Assembly: GCF_014196455.1 (NCBI RefSeq)
Contig: NZ_JACIDS010000002.1
Span: 1-64,000 of the forward strand
Direction of reading: 5' to 3'
Source of the DNA: Kaistia hirudinis
GTDB lineage: Bacteria > Pseudomonadota > Alphaproteobacteria > Rhizobiales > Kaistiaceae
Length of the DNA: 64,000 bases
Below are positions 35,301 through 44,497 of the stretch, one piece after another (positions within the stretch are counted from its first letter, which is position 1; each line of letters starts with the position of its first letter). Below the pieces are notes generated by a model that saw only the letters and a program-made list of their open reading frames with translations, was not told where the DNA came from and did not search any database. A program made the position numbers and the translations under genes.

Positions 35301-35845
35301 GGGTGTTCGCTTCCGCTGGATGTCGGCGCCTGCGCGAAGGTTCGGATCACGCTGGACACGTCCATCAGCTGGCCGTCGCCAGAGCGGGTGACGGCGAGTT
35401 CCTCGACGAACCAGGGCGGCGAAGCGGATTCGATCAACGATGGCAGGCGTCCAGCGACCGCGGGCGAAAGACGCGCCGTGAAGCGGCGGCGGATCAGATC
35501 GCTCCCTTCGCTCTCGGGAATGGGAATGAAGACCAGATCGACCGCCTGTGTCCGCAACTGGTCGGATAGAAGAGCGGACGCATCCTGTCTCGACGCGGCG
35601 TCGACCGGCGTCAGAAACGGGGCTATCGACGGGTCTGTGCGGAGCGCCCGCATCTTGGCTTGAAGTGCCGACTTGTCCGGAGTTCGCGCACGAAGGGCAT
35701 CCAGACGCGCGTCGAGGTCGTTGATGTCCTGCTGCACCGCGAGCATCGTGCCGACGACAGGCGCCAACAGCAGGAGCGTGAGGACGGACAAGACGGCCAA
35801 GCCCGATGCCGCCAGGGTGGTGCGGCGTCTGTCGAGACCGTTCAT
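35297..35845 (-). CDS. gspM: Type II secretion protein GspM
   Basis: A 182-residue bitopic membrane protein. A hydrophobic helix (LAVLSVLTLLLLAPVVGTMLA, about 17-37) is followed by a coiled-coil-prone segment (INDLDARLDALRARTPDKSALQAKMRAL) and a small ferredoxin-like periplasmic domain. It matches the shorter GspM-type (T2SSM_b-like) proteins that pair with GspL in the inner-membrane platform. It overlaps both neighbours by four bases. Confidence 0.72.
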   Translation of the reverse strand: MNGLDRRRTTLAASGLAVLSVLTLLLLAPVVGTMLAVQQDINDLDARLDALRARTPDKSALQAKMRALRTDPSIAPFLTPVDAASRQDASALLSDQLRTQAVDLVFIPIPESEGSDLIRRRFTARLSPAVAGRLPSLIESASPPWFVEELAVTRSGDGQLMDVSSVIRTFAQAPTSSGSEHP

Positions 35846-36918
35846 GGTGCTGTCTCCGGGCGGACCGTCAGTTCCCAGATCGACATGAGCGCGTCCGGGC
35901 GGCTCGTTCGATCCATGACGACCTTCGCGACGGATAGCGTGGTGGCGGCAGGAAGTTGCAGCGTGCTCGCCGAGCCGATCGGCTGCCGGACGACGAGGCG
36001 ACCGCTATGCCCCGACCAGGCAAGTTCTTCGATCTGCGCGTCGGCCGGTAGCGCCTGCGCGAGATCATTGAAGACGGCCGACACGGACGGAAAATCCTGC
36101 CGGGCCGTCCTGATCTGCGCGCGCATGCGCTCGAGACCGGCTACTTCGGCGGCGAGCCGCTCTCCGGCGCGGACCTCAACGATTGCCGACTTGATCTCGC
36201 CTTGGAGCCGTTCTCGCTCAGCCTCGGCGTTCTCAAGGTGCAGCCAGACGAGCGCAATGACGAGGCCGGCGGCGAGTACGGCGAGCAATAGGTCGATAGC
36301 GAGTGCCCGGCGCAGCCGCTTCTGCATCTCCGACCGGATCCAGACAACAGCGGTATGATCGTCACCCAGATGGAGTGCATCGACGGCGAAGCCAGCCTGC
36401 TGGGCTTGTTCTAAAAGGGGATTCGTGACGCTCCGCGGGACGAGTGCGAGCTTCAGTCGCGTCACCTCTCCCTTGGACTCCATGCGCTGCCAGCCGACGT
36501 GGACTTCGTTCCATTCGAAGGGTGTCCAGCGCGATAGGCCATAGCGTAGCGCCGTCTCCGGCTTGCGAGCCGCTGCATTCGGGATGTCCACCTCGCAGCG
36601 CAGCACACGCTCGGGTGAGACCTCAAGAATGACGGGGCGGCGGACAGCGGCTTTCCGAAGTTGTCTGTCGTCGCGCTCCGTCGCATTCGCAACGTCGGAT
36701 GTGGCCGGGCGCAGCGGATCGACGAGACGCGCGTGAACATGATCGTCACGGATCTCCAGCCGCACGGCACGCTGATCGCCGAGGACGATGGATCGCAGCC
36801 AGACAGGGGCGAGCGAAAAAAGATCGGCCAGGCCCGCCACCACCTCGGATCCGATCGAGCGGGTCGCGATCATCCACCGGTCGAGTGCGCGAGGCGGGTA
36901 GGTCGTCCGGTCCGACAT
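35842..36918 (-). CDS. gspL: Type II secretion protein GspL
   Basis: A 358-residue protein. A cytoplasmic actin-like half (about 40-215, including SPERVLRCEVDIPNAAARKPETALRYGLSRWTPF) is followed by one membrane helix (AIDLLLAVLAAGLVIALVWLHL, about 228-250) and a PilN-like periplasmic domain (DLAQALPADAQIEELAWSG). GspL recruits the ATPase GspE and binds GspM. Length and topology fit the family. It follows gspG with no gap. Confidence 0.82.
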   Translation of the reverse strand: MSDRTTYPPRALDRWMIATRSIGSEVVAGLADLFSLAPVWLRSIVLGDQRAVRLEIRDDHVHARLVDPLRPATSDVANATERDDRQLRKAAVRRPVILEVSPERVLRCEVDIPNAAARKPETALRYGLSRWTPFEWNEVHVGWQRMESKGEVTRLKLALVPRSVTNPLLEQAQQAGFAVDALHLGDDHTAVVWIRSEMQKRLRRALAIDLLLAVLAAGLVIALVWLHLENAEAERERLQGEIKSAIVEVRAGERLAAEVAGLERMRAQIRTARQDFPSVSAVFNDLAQALPADAQIEELAWSGHSGRLVVRQPIGSASTLQLPAATTLSVAKVVMDRTSRPDALMSIWELTVRPETAP

Positions 36919-37383
36919 TCAGCGCATCCAGTTGCCGATATCGGCGTCGACGCCTTCGCCGCCGGCCTTGCCGTCTGCTCCGAGGCTGACGATGTCGAAC
37001 TCGCCATGCTCTCCCGGTTGGCTATAGGTGTAGGCCCGCCCCCACGGATCGGTCAGCACCGTGCGTTTGCGCAAATAGGGGCCGTTCCAACGTTCGACGC
37101 CGGCGGGCTGCTCGACAAGGCCGATCAGTGCGTCTTTGCCTTCAGGTAGGCTTCCGACATCGATGCGGTAGAGTTCGACGGCCGTCCCGATCTCCTCGAT
37201 CTGGAGATGGGCCGTCTGTGCCTTGGCGCGGCCGAGATAGCCGATCAGCTGGACCGAGCCGAGCGTTGCCAGGAGCCCGAGAATGACCATGACGATCAGA
37301 ATCTCCAGCAGCGTCATGCCGCGGTCATCGGTCCAAACCCGCCTCAATCGAGCCGGAAGGCTGCGCGCCAGATACCTCGTCAT
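36919..37383 (-). CDS. gspG: Type II secretion major pseudopilin GspG
   Basis: A 154-residue major pseudopilin. The prepilin signal is TDDRG followed by MTLLEILIVMVILGLLATLGSV, with Gly-1 and Glu+5 present. The C-terminal domain has the GspG signature PYLRKRTVLTDPWGRAYTYSQPGEHGEFDIVSLGADGKAGGEG, including the calcium-site loop. The leader of 22 residues is longer than usual. It forms the shaft of the pseudopilus. Confidence 0.92.
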   Translation of the reverse strand: MTRYLARSLPARLRRVWTDDRGMTLLEILIVMVILGLLATLGSVQLIGYLGRAKAQTAHLQIEEIGTAVELYRIDVGSLPEGKDALIGLVEQPAGVERWNGPYLRKRTVLTDPWGRAYTYSQPGEHGEFDIVSLGADGKAGGEGVDADIGNWMR

Positions 37384-37407
37384 GCCAGTGGTCTCGTCAT
37401 TGCGGCC

Positions 37408-38634
37408 TCATCGGAAAGCGAATTCGTTGATGGAGAGGATGGTGGAGAGCATGGCGTAGACGATCGTGCCGGCGATCATGCCAAACACGAGTGTGAGCAC
37501 GGGACCGATCAGTGTGGTCGTGCGTTCGAGCGTCTGTTGCACACCCTGTTCGAGCAGCGTGCCCGCATGCGCCAGCGCCTGATGAAGTCGACCTGTCCGC
37601 TCGCCCATGCGGATGAGAGCGAGCGCCTCGTTCGGGCGGTGGCGGCTCGGGTCCAGCGCGGTCGCCAGCAGACTGCCCGATACGACCCGCTCATGGGCGG
37701 CGGCGAATTCTCGCCGCAGCGTCAGATTGGAAATCGAAACCAGCGCGAGCGGCATGGCGGTGGAGAGCTGAACCCCGCCGGCGAGCAGTGCGGACATGGT
37801 TCGGCAGTAGCGGCTCCAGTCAGAGGCGACGATGAGCCGGCCGGCAAGCGGAACGGCCAGCTGCGCGCGGTGAAAGGCGCTCTGCCCCGATGCGGTCCGA
37901 ACGACGAGACCGGCGAGAACAATGACCGCGACCAAGGCGCCGGCAAACCAGGGCCCGAAGGTACGGACTACGTCACTCGCGGCCAGGACGGCCTGCGTCA
38001 TGACGGGCAAGGTCGTGGCATCCTGGCTCTCGACGAGCGATTGCAGGTTTGGCACGACGACGGTGAGAAGGACTAGGATCGCCGCGGAGGCCGTGATCGT
38101 CAGAAAGGCCGGATAGATCAGGGCCGAGCGCATCTTCTCGACGAAAGCGCGATGGCCCTCCAGCTGAGCGGCGATCGACGCCATGGCGGCCGGCAATGTC
38201 CCGGATAGTTCGCCGGCGCCCACCAGCGCCACGAAGGTGGGCGGAAAGCCGCCCTCCCGCTCAAGGCTGGCGCGGAGAGTCGATCCCGATCGTACGGAAT
38301 CGAGCAGCGCGGCGAGGACGGCCTTCGGCCTCGCGCGTCGCGTCGTCTCCAGCGTCAATTGCAGCGCCTCGTCGATGGCGATGCCGGCACCAAGAAAGCC
38401 GGACAGCGAGCGGGCCCATTGCGCGAGGTCGCGTTCCTTGACGGGGTTTGAGAGCGCAAGGTCGCGGTTGAGATAGGCCCAGACTCCCCGCCAGGAGGCA
38501 TCGGGCCGCAAATCGATCACGAGCCGGCCGGCGGCGGCCTCGGCAGCGGCGACCTCGTCAGCCGACAGCGCTTCGACGACCGCCTGATGGCGCGTATGGG
38601 TCACGTCGACGGAGGTAACGCGATAGCGGCTCAT
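37408..38634 (-). CDS. gspF: Type II secretion inner-membrane platform protein GspF
   Basis: A 408-residue polytopic membrane protein with two T2SSF repeats. ARSLSGFLGAGIAIDEALQLTLE starts the first and RYCRTMSALLAGGVQLSTAMPLAL the second; each is followed by membrane helices. The end GPVLTLVFGMIAGTIVYAMLSTILSINEF is typical. The start at 38634 overlaps the gspE stop (ATGA). It is the platform protein driving pseudopilus assembly. Confidence 0.92.
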   Translation of the reverse strand: MSRYRVTSVDVTHTRHQAVVEALSADEVAAAEAAAGRLVIDLRPDASWRGVWAYLNRDLALSNPVKERDLAQWARSLSGFLGAGIAIDEALQLTLETTRRARPKAVLAALLDSVRSGSTLRASLEREGGFPPTFVALVGAGELSGTLPAAMASIAAQLEGHRAFVEKMRSALIYPAFLTITASAAILVLLTVVVPNLQSLVESQDATTLPVMTQAVLAASDVVRTFGPWFAGALVAVIVLAGLVVRTASGQSAFHRAQLAVPLAGRLIVASDWSRYCRTMSALLAGGVQLSTAMPLALVSISNLTLRREFAAAHERVVSGSLLATALDPSRHRPNEALALIRMGERTGRLHQALAHAGTLLEQGVQQTLERTTTLIGPVLTLVFGMIAGTIVYAMLSTILSINEFAFR

Positions 38635-40343
38635 CCCCCATCGTCTCCGCTGACGCGCAGGAGTTCCGCGGTGGTGGTAACGCCCTCGCGGACCTTGTCG
38701 CGACCGTCCTCGATCAGGGGTATGAGACCGTGCCGCCGCCCGGCCGCGTCGATAGTCGCGGCATCGGCGCCGCGCAGCAACGCATCGCGGATCTCGTCCG
38801 CGGCGGGAAGGAATTCCGCGATGGCCGACCGGCCCTTGAACCCGGTCTGGGCGCAATGAGCGCATCCCCTTGCTTCGAAGGCATCGGCGATCGAGCCGGG
38901 CGCAGCCATCGGATCGTCGGCACGAAAAGCCGCCGGCTGCCGGCATTGCGGGCAGAGCGTGCGCACCAGCCGCTGCGATAGCACCCCACGGAGGCATGAG
39001 GCGAGGAGGAAGGGTTCGACCCCCATGTCGACGAGACGCGGCAATGCACCGGCGGCAGAGTTGGTATGAACGGTCGCGAGCACGAGATGGCCAGTGAGTG
39101 CCGCCTGGACGGCAACGATCGCGGTCTCGCGGTCTCGGATCTCGCCGATCATGATCACGTCGGGGTCTTGGCGTAGGATCGCGCGCAGCACATTGGCAAA
39201 GTCGAAGCCGATCTGGCGGGAGACCTGGATCTGGCTGATCCCGTCGAGATAGTGCTCGATCGGATCTTCGACGGTGACGATGTTTTTGGACGGACCCTGG
39301 ATGGTGCGGAGCGCCGCGTAGAGCGTCGTGCTCTTGCCCGAACCCGTGGGCCCGGTCACCAGCACGATCCCGTTAGGGCGCTCCAGCGCGGCGCTGAGGG
39401 GCGTCACGACGTGGGGCGACAGGCCGAGCGTGCGCAGATCGAGTGGCACGGCCGTGCGATCGAGGAGGCGCAGGACCACGCCTTCGCCGTGAGCATGCGG
39501 CATGGTGGCGACACGCAGATCCAGCTCGCGGCCCCGGAAACTGACCCGCGTGCGTCCGTCCTGCGGCAGTCGCCGCTCGGCAATGTCGAGCCCCGACATG
39601 ATCTTGACGCGCGAGATGACGGCCGCATGCATGCCGGCGGGCGGCGGCTCCATGTCGCGCAGCACGCCGTCGATGCGGTAGCGTAGGCGTGACCCATGCG
39701 ATGTCCGCGTGACATGGATGTCGGACGCGCGCAGATCCACCGCACGATCGATCATGGCGTTCACGAAGCGAATGACGGGTTCGTCGCTGGCGAGGTCACG
39801 AAGGCGGTCGAGATCATGACCGATGCCTTCGTCGGTGGCGGCGAAATTGCGCTGGCCATCGGTTGGCGCCTGCCCATCGGACGGCTGGAGCAGGGCTTCG
39901 AGCAGCGATGTTCTGATCAGCACCCGTTCGACGGGACGTCCGAGCTTGGCGGCGAGCGCCGCCGGCGCGAACGCATCCAGCGGGTCCTCGACCGCCAAGC
40001 GAATCCGATCGGGCTCGTTCGAACAGGGGAAGCAGCGCGTGTGAGCGAGGAACGATCTCGAGATCCCGAGATGCTCGACGGTGTCCCGGTCGATCTCGCC
40101 GTCACCGACGATGGCGAGGCCGGTTACGGCGCTCCAGGTGTCGACGATGGTATCTTCGCCAGCGAGGCCGAGATGATGCAGGACGCGATCGATCCGCACA
40201 TGGCTCTCGGCTGCCACGCGCGCGGCGCGATCCAGCGCAGGCTCGGCCAGCTGATACCGCGCGCGGAGCGTGGTCAGGAAACGTGCGATCGGATCGTCGC
40301 CGCTGGCGACGCTGACGTCGAAGCCAACCGCCTGCTGGTTCAT
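38631..40343 (-). CDS. gspE: Type II secretion ATPase GspE
   Basis: A 570-residue secretion ATPase. The N-terminal GspE-N domain spans about 20-150. The motor domain carries SDIHVTRTSHGSRLRYRIDG, Walker A GPTGSGKSTTLYAAL, the Asp box VTVEDPIEHYL, Walker B DPDVIMIGEIRD and the His box TGHLVLATVHTNSA. A four-Cys zinc motif is present as CPQC and CAHC. The ATG at 40343 overlaps the gspJ stop. A longer frame up to 41267 is a shadow of gspJ and gspI. Confidence 0.94.
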   Translation of the reverse strand: MNQQAVGFDVSVASGDDPIARFLTTLRARYQLAEPALDRAARVAAESHVRIDRVLHHLGLAGEDTIVDTWSAVTGLAIVGDGEIDRDTVEHLGISRSFLAHTRCFPCSNEPDRIRLAVEDPLDAFAPAALAAKLGRPVERVLIRTSLLEALLQPSDGQAPTDGQRNFAATDEGIGHDLDRLRDLASDEPVIRFVNAMIDRAVDLRASDIHVTRTSHGSRLRYRIDGVLRDMEPPPAGMHAAVISRVKIMSGLDIAERRLPQDGRTRVSFRGRELDLRVATMPHAHGEGVVLRLLDRTAVPLDLRTLGLSPHVVTPLSAALERPNGIVLVTGPTGSGKSTTLYAALRTIQGPSKNIVTVEDPIEHYLDGISQIQVSRQIGFDFANVLRAILRQDPDVIMIGEIRDRETAIVAVQAALTGHLVLATVHTNSAAGALPRLVDMGVEPFLLASCLRGVLSQRLVRTLCPQCRQPAAFRADDPMAAPGSIADAFEARGCAHCAQTGFKGRSAIAEFLPAADEIRDALLRGADAATIDAAGRRHGLIPLIEDGRDKVREGVTTTAELLRVSGDDGG

Positions 40344-40990
40344 CGTCCACCCTCGCGACAGGATGGGTCGGCCGGGAGAAGGACGCAGGACGCCGGCATG
40401 CGCCCATGCGTTCGCGCGATGATCTCCATCGGCGGTCCCAATACCGCGTCCTCGGCCGTCAGGCTGATCGCTGCCGGCAGCTCGGACGGTGCATTCCAGT
40501 TTGCACTCCACTCCAGCGTCCTCTCCGGCGTCCGGAGCAGGAAGCGGAAGCCGATATCCTTGAAGCCCCTCAGGATCGTCTCGCGATGGGCCTCGCCGCT
40601 GTTTGGGTCCGTCCAGTCGAGCATGAGGTCCTGACCGGTCTCGGTGGGCCGGATCGATAAGGCAAAGTTGGTGGGCCGGTCGAGCCTGAGAGAAGCCGGA
40701 CCGATGCTCGTCAGGTGGACCGATCGAAGATCGCTCTCTGGGTCCAGTCGTGGCGTCATCATGCGCTGCAGAGGAGCCGGAATCGCGCCCGATACCAGAT
40801 TGCGGAAGATGGCCGTCGCCGAAAGCAGCTCGTTCGATCTGCTCTCGACCTCGGCCGCCCTTGCCTGAAGACGGCTCCAGAAGCCCATGAGGCCGGAGCC
40901 GGCTGTGGCGATAAGAGCGGCAACGGTGATCGTGACGATCACCTCCAGCAGCGAGAAGCCGTCTTCGGCGCGAAACGGAGCTGCGTTCAT
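40340..40990 (-). CDS. gspJ: Type II secretion minor pseudopilin GspJ
   Basis: A 216-residue minor pseudopilin with a short leader (MNAAPFRAEDG) followed by FSLLEVIVTITVAALIATAGS, with Gly-1, Phe+1 and Glu+5. The large C-terminal domain and its position between gspI and gspE support GspJ, part of the tip complex with GspI and GspK. It overlaps gspI and gspE by four bases each. Confidence 0.82.
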   Translation of the reverse strand: MNAAPFRAEDGFSLLEVIVTITVAALIATAGSGLMGFWSRLQARAAEVESRSNELLSATAIFRNLVSGAIPAPLQRMMTPRLDPESDLRSVHLTSIGPASLRLDRPTNFALSIRPTETGQDLMLDWTDPNSGEAHRETILRGFKDIGFRFLLRTPERTLEWSANWNAPSELPAAISLTAEDAVLGPPMEIIARTHGRMPASCVLLPADPSCREGGR

Positions 40991-41382
40991 CGTGGCTCCG
41001 TGATCGGCCGAAGTGTCGTGAGCGCGACGGCGCTCGTTTTGCCTGGCGGCGGGAAGACGAGTACGGAAACCTGATAGAGGCCTGGCTCGGTGGCGATCGA
41101 AGGCTCGTCTTCATAGGGGCGGATCGAAAGGGTCCACCGCGAGCCATCCGGCAGGACGCCCTCTTTTGATTGCACTGCGTTTGGAATGTCGAGCCCGACG
41201 CGATCGAGCAGCGAGCGCGCCGCGATGATTGCGCGGAGGCGCGCCGCCGATCGCTCGACATTGCCAAAGCTGGCGCCGAGGACGCCGATGATCCCGGTGA
41301 TCGAGATTGCCAGGATGGCCAGCGCGACCAGCGCTTCGAGCAGCGAGAAGCCGGCGTCGGAATGGGTCTCGGACCGGATCAT
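40987..41382 (-). CDS. gspI: Type II secretion minor pseudopilin GspI
   Basis: A 131-residue minor pseudopilin. A 10-residue leader MIRSETHSDAG is followed by FSLLEALVALAILAISITGIIG, with Gly-1 and Glu+5. The small C-terminal domain fits GspI. Four-base overlaps on both sides bind it into the operon. Confidence 0.85.
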   Translation of the reverse strand: MIRSETHSDAGFSLLEALVALAILAISITGIIGVLGASFGNVERSAARLRAIIAARSLLDRVGLDIPNAVQSKEGVLPDGSRWTLSIRPYEDEPSIATEPGLYQVSVLVFPPPGKTSAVALTTLRPITEPR

Positions 41383-41861
41383 GGAGCGCCCCGATCATCG
41401 ACGCGCCCACTGACCCAGCCGATCGTGCGATCGATTGTGGTGCCTCTGGCCGTGACCGCGATGCGCGCGCCGGTGGTCGATCCATCGGCCAGGAAGTAGA
41501 GCGCCGTCATGGACGAACCTGGGCCGCCGGCTTCAACGCCCGTGAAGGTCACGGCCACATCGCTGGGAAGATCATAGGACAGCGCCAGCTCGGGAACTGC
41601 GAGCGTCCGGCTGTTTTCTGCGAGCATGATCGACACTACGCGGCGCTCGCGCGTCGCCGTGGTACGTGCCTGCGCCATCATCCGATCCAGCCGGGCGAGG
41701 GTCGTCTGCTGGCTGTTGCGGGCGAAGGTTCCCGTGATGGCATTGCCGATCGCTGCCGAGGCGAGGCCGGCGATGACGAGCGCCACCAGCATCTCGAGGA
41801 GAGTGTAGCCGCTGTCGGAAGCGCAGGCCGTGCTCGGCTCGAATCGCGGCAGCAGCTGCAT
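41379..41861 (-). CDS. gspH: Type II secretion minor pseudopilin GspH
   Basis: A 160-residue minor pseudopilin. The prepilin signal is ASDSG followed by YTLLEMLVALVIAGLASAAIG, with Gly-1 and Glu+5. The C-terminal part includes a GspH-like segment, ATRERRVVSIMLAENSRTL. I place the start at 41861, where ATG overlaps the prepilin peptidase stop as TGATG; an upstream Met at 41879 is less likely. Confidence 0.85.
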   Translation of the reverse strand: MQLLPRFEPSTACASDSGYTLLEMLVALVIAGLASAAIGNAITGTFARNSQQTTLARLDRMMAQARTTATRERRVVSIMLAENSRTLAVPELALSYDLPSDVAVTFTGVEAGGPGSSMTALYFLADGSTTGARIAVTARGTTIDRTIGWVSGRVDDRGAP

Positions 41862-42355
41862 CAGCTCAGCCCCATCCATGCGCCAAGGGCGGTATCGCGG
41901 ATCCCGATGACGGCCAGCACGCCGAATGACAGGAACGGTCCAAACGGGATTCGCGTGCCCTTGTCGACGGGCGCGCCCGTCGCCGTCATCGTGCCGACGA
42001 CCAGCAGCGCCGACACGGACGCGATGGAGAGCGCCGGCGCGATTCCGGAGATCCCGAGCCAGGACGCGCAGGCAGCCATCAGCTTGATGTCGCCGCCGCC
42101 GAGCCCGTCGAAACCGCGCAGGCGACGAAAGATCAGGGCGATCGCTGTCAACGACACGAACGCGACGATCGCGGCGACGATCGCGCCCCCGAGCATATCG
42201 AGATGGAATGCCAGCGAGAGCCCGGCGATCAGGATCACGAGGCTGATGGCATTCGGCAGTCGGCGCGTCTTGAGATCGATGATCGACGCGACGACGCAGC
42301 ACGCAGCCAGGAAGGCGATCGGTACCGACGGAACCCATTGCTCCAGGCTGTCCAT
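41861..42355 (-). CDS. Prepilin peptidase (A24 family, short form)
   Basis: A 164-residue membrane aspartic peptidase with about five hydrophobic segments. The two catalytic aspartates are in SIIDLKTRRLPN and GLGGGDIKLMAA. The N-terminal cytoplasmic N-methyltransferase region of full GspO/PilD enzymes is absent, as in TadV/CpaA-type short peptidases. It should cleave the pseudopilin leaders encoded downstream, making the island self-sufficient for pseudopilin processing. Six bases separate it from gspD. Confidence 0.88.
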   Translation of the reverse strand: MDSLEQWVPSVPIAFLAACCVVASIIDLKTRRLPNAISLVILIAGLSLAFHLDMLGGAIVAAIVAFVSLTAIALIFRRLRGFDGLGGGDIKLMAACASWLGISGIAPALSIASVSALLVVGTMTATGAPVDKGTRIPFGPFLSFGVLAVIGIRDTALGAWMGLS

Positions 42356-42361
42356 GGGGCG

Positions 42362-44497
42362 CTACCTCAAGGGTGATGCCATCATACGGCTGCGGATCTC
42401 CTGCGTGATCGAGCTGACATCCGACGTGCTGGTCATGACGACCGGCCGGATCATGATCAGCAGTTCGGTGCGCTTGGCATCCTTGATCGCATTGGAGGTA
42501 AACGCCTCGCCCACGATGGGGATGTTCATCAGGATCGGCACGCCACTGCGTGTTCGCTCCCGCTTGGCGGAGATCATTCCGCCGAGGATGATCTCGGTTC
42601 CGCCTTGAACGACGACAGAACTCGTCACCGCGCGCTGGCGGATTGTCGGCGAATCGATCGCCGATGTCGTCGTCTGTACGACGTCGCTGATCTCCTGGGA
42701 AATATCGAGTTGGACGAGGCCGTTCGCATTGACGCGTGGCTTCACCGACAGGATGACGCCGGTGTCCTTCATCTCGATGTCGTTGACGATCGGCGCCTGC
42801 GGGTCGGTGACGCTGACGGCCGAACGCGTCGCGATCGGAACCTGATCACCGACCTTCAAGGTCGCCGTCTGATTGTCGAGAACGGTCAGCGCGGGCGAGG
42901 AGATCACCTCGACCTTGGTCATATCCTCGAGCGCATCCACGACGGCGCGCGCGCCGGGCGCGCTGTAGATATAGCTGAATCCCGGCAGGATCGGGCTGAC
43001 CGACTTGCCGGAAGCGTCCGTGAGCATGACGGCGTTGTTGCCGGACTCGAAATACCAGCGCACGCCGTGGCGGAGCTTGTCGTTCAGCGTGACTTCGAGA
43101 ATTGTCGCTTCGATCAGGACCTGCGTCGGCAGGACATCCAGTCGCCGGATCGCCTTCTCGATGACGCGATAATCGTCCGGCGTTGCGACCACGACGAGCG
43201 AATTGGTCGAGGGATCGGCGCTGATCGCGATACCGTCGGCTCCACCGAGGCCGCTGCCCTGTGATCCGGAACTGGCGACCGCGACGGTCGCCTCCTGTCC
43301 AGCGATTTGCGCCCCGCCCATGCCGGCGTCCGCGGTCACCGTCTTCTCCTTGAGGCCTGCGGCCACGATCGCGCCGCTGCCACCACCCGAGCCGATCATC
43401 TGCTGCAGGACGCCGGCAAGCTCCGTGGCGCGGCGGTTCTGCACTGGGTAGACATTGACCCGCCGCTCATCCGCGCCAGCTTGATCGAGATGCGAGATCC
43501 ACTGCCGGGCGCGCTGGATACCCGTCTGCGAGGTTCCGAGCAGGAGCACGGCATTCATCCGCTCGACGGGAAGCGCCTGAAAACCCTTGGCGTCCTCGGA
43601 CTTGAACATGGTGTTCAGCTCGCCCGCGACGGACGCGGCGCCGGCCTCGCGCAGCGGCACCAGGGCGAAGGAACGCTGTCGCATCTGATCGATGTCGAGC
43701 GTCTGCAGCACCTGCTGGAAACGATCGAGATCGACTTCGGAGCCGGTCGCGACGAGCACGCGGCCGCCGGCGATCGACGACATCGACGCGCCCTCGGAAT
43801 TGAACGCCTGTAGCGCGCCCTTAGCCTGCTCCGCATCGATGAACTTGAGCTGGAATGCCCTGAACGAACGCTGCCCGCCGCTCTGCGGGTCACCGCCGCC
43901 GCGCTGCGAGACACGGTAGACACCGTTCGCTTCGGTGAGGGACGCTCCGACGCCCGACAGCACGCTCTTGATGAGGTCGATCGCGGCCGTCTTCGAGACC
44001 GGCGTCGCGGTCCGGACGGTCACGCGGCCCGTGATCCCGGTATCGACGACGACATTCTCGTGCAGCACCTCCTCGAACACCGAGCGAACGAAGTCCTGCA
44101 CGCTGACGTCCGCGAAATTGATCGAGAAGCGCTGCCCGTCGTCCGTGATGCCGCGCGGCGTCTGTCCGCCGACCGCGCCCATGGGGGTGGATGATCCATA
44201 GTCGCTATAGCCGCGCGGAGCGCCGTTCTGCGGGCTGCGATCGAAGCTCGCCGGCTTTGGCAGGCCGTTCGGGGAAAGCGACCCCGTGATGTCACCAAGA
44301 AACCGGTTCGCGTTCGGCCCCTCATCGTCAGCCTCACCGAGCGCCGTGCAGGCGGTGAGCAAGGCCGCAACGAATGCGACGCCCAAGACATTCCGCGAGA
44401 CGCCAGCGACATTCCTCAGGCATCGCAACAATGCGCGCCCATGCCGAACTGCGGCTCCGTCGATCTGGCGATCGGCAACGGGCAAAGGCGACCTCAC
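42362..44497 (-). CDS. gspD: Type II secretion secretin GspD, probable lipoprotein
   Basis: A 711-residue outer-membrane secretin. An unusually long basic leader (~38 residues) precedes a hydrophobic stretch ending in a lipobox (FVAALLTAC, Cys near 50), so the protein may be lipidated and self-piloting. The N0/N1-N3 domains span about 110-440. The secretin core includes VEVISSPALTVLDNQTATLKVGDQVPI and ends with the signature VPILMNIPIVGEAF (about 650-665). A TTG start nearer the hydrophobic stretch is possible. It is first in the minus-strand gsp operon. Confidence 0.92.
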   Translation of the reverse strand: MRSPLPVADRQIDGAAVRHGRALLRCLRNVAGVSRNVLGVAFVAALLTACTALGEADDEGPNANRFLGDITGSLSPNGLPKPASFDRSPQNGAPRGYSDYGSSTPMGAVGGQTPRGITDDGQRFSINFADVSVQDFVRSVFEEVLHENVVVDTGITGRVTVRTATPVSKTAAIDLIKSVLSGVGASLTEANGVYRVSQRGGGDPQSGGQRSFRAFQLKFIDAEQAKGALQAFNSEGASMSSIAGGRVLVATGSEVDLDRFQQVLQTLDIDQMRQRSFALVPLREAGAASVAGELNTMFKSEDAKGFQALPVERMNAVLLLGTSQTGIQRARQWISHLDQAGADERRVNVYPVQNRRATELAGVLQQMIGSGGGSGAIVAAGLKEKTVTADAGMGGAQIAGQEATVAVASSGSQGSGLGGADGIAISADPSTNSLVVVATPDDYRVIEKAIRRLDVLPTQVLIEATILEVTLNDKLRHGVRWYFESGNNAVMLTDASGKSVSPILPGFSYIYSAPGARAVVDALEDMTKVEVISSPALTVLDNQTATLKVGDQVPIATRSAVSVTDPQAPIVNDIEMKDTGVILSVKPRVNANGLVQLDISQEISDVVQTTTSAIDSPTIRQRAVTSSVVVQGGTEIILGGMISAKRERTRSGVPILMNIPIVGEAFTSNAIKDAKRTELLIMIRPVVMTSTSDVSSITQEIRSRMMASPLR

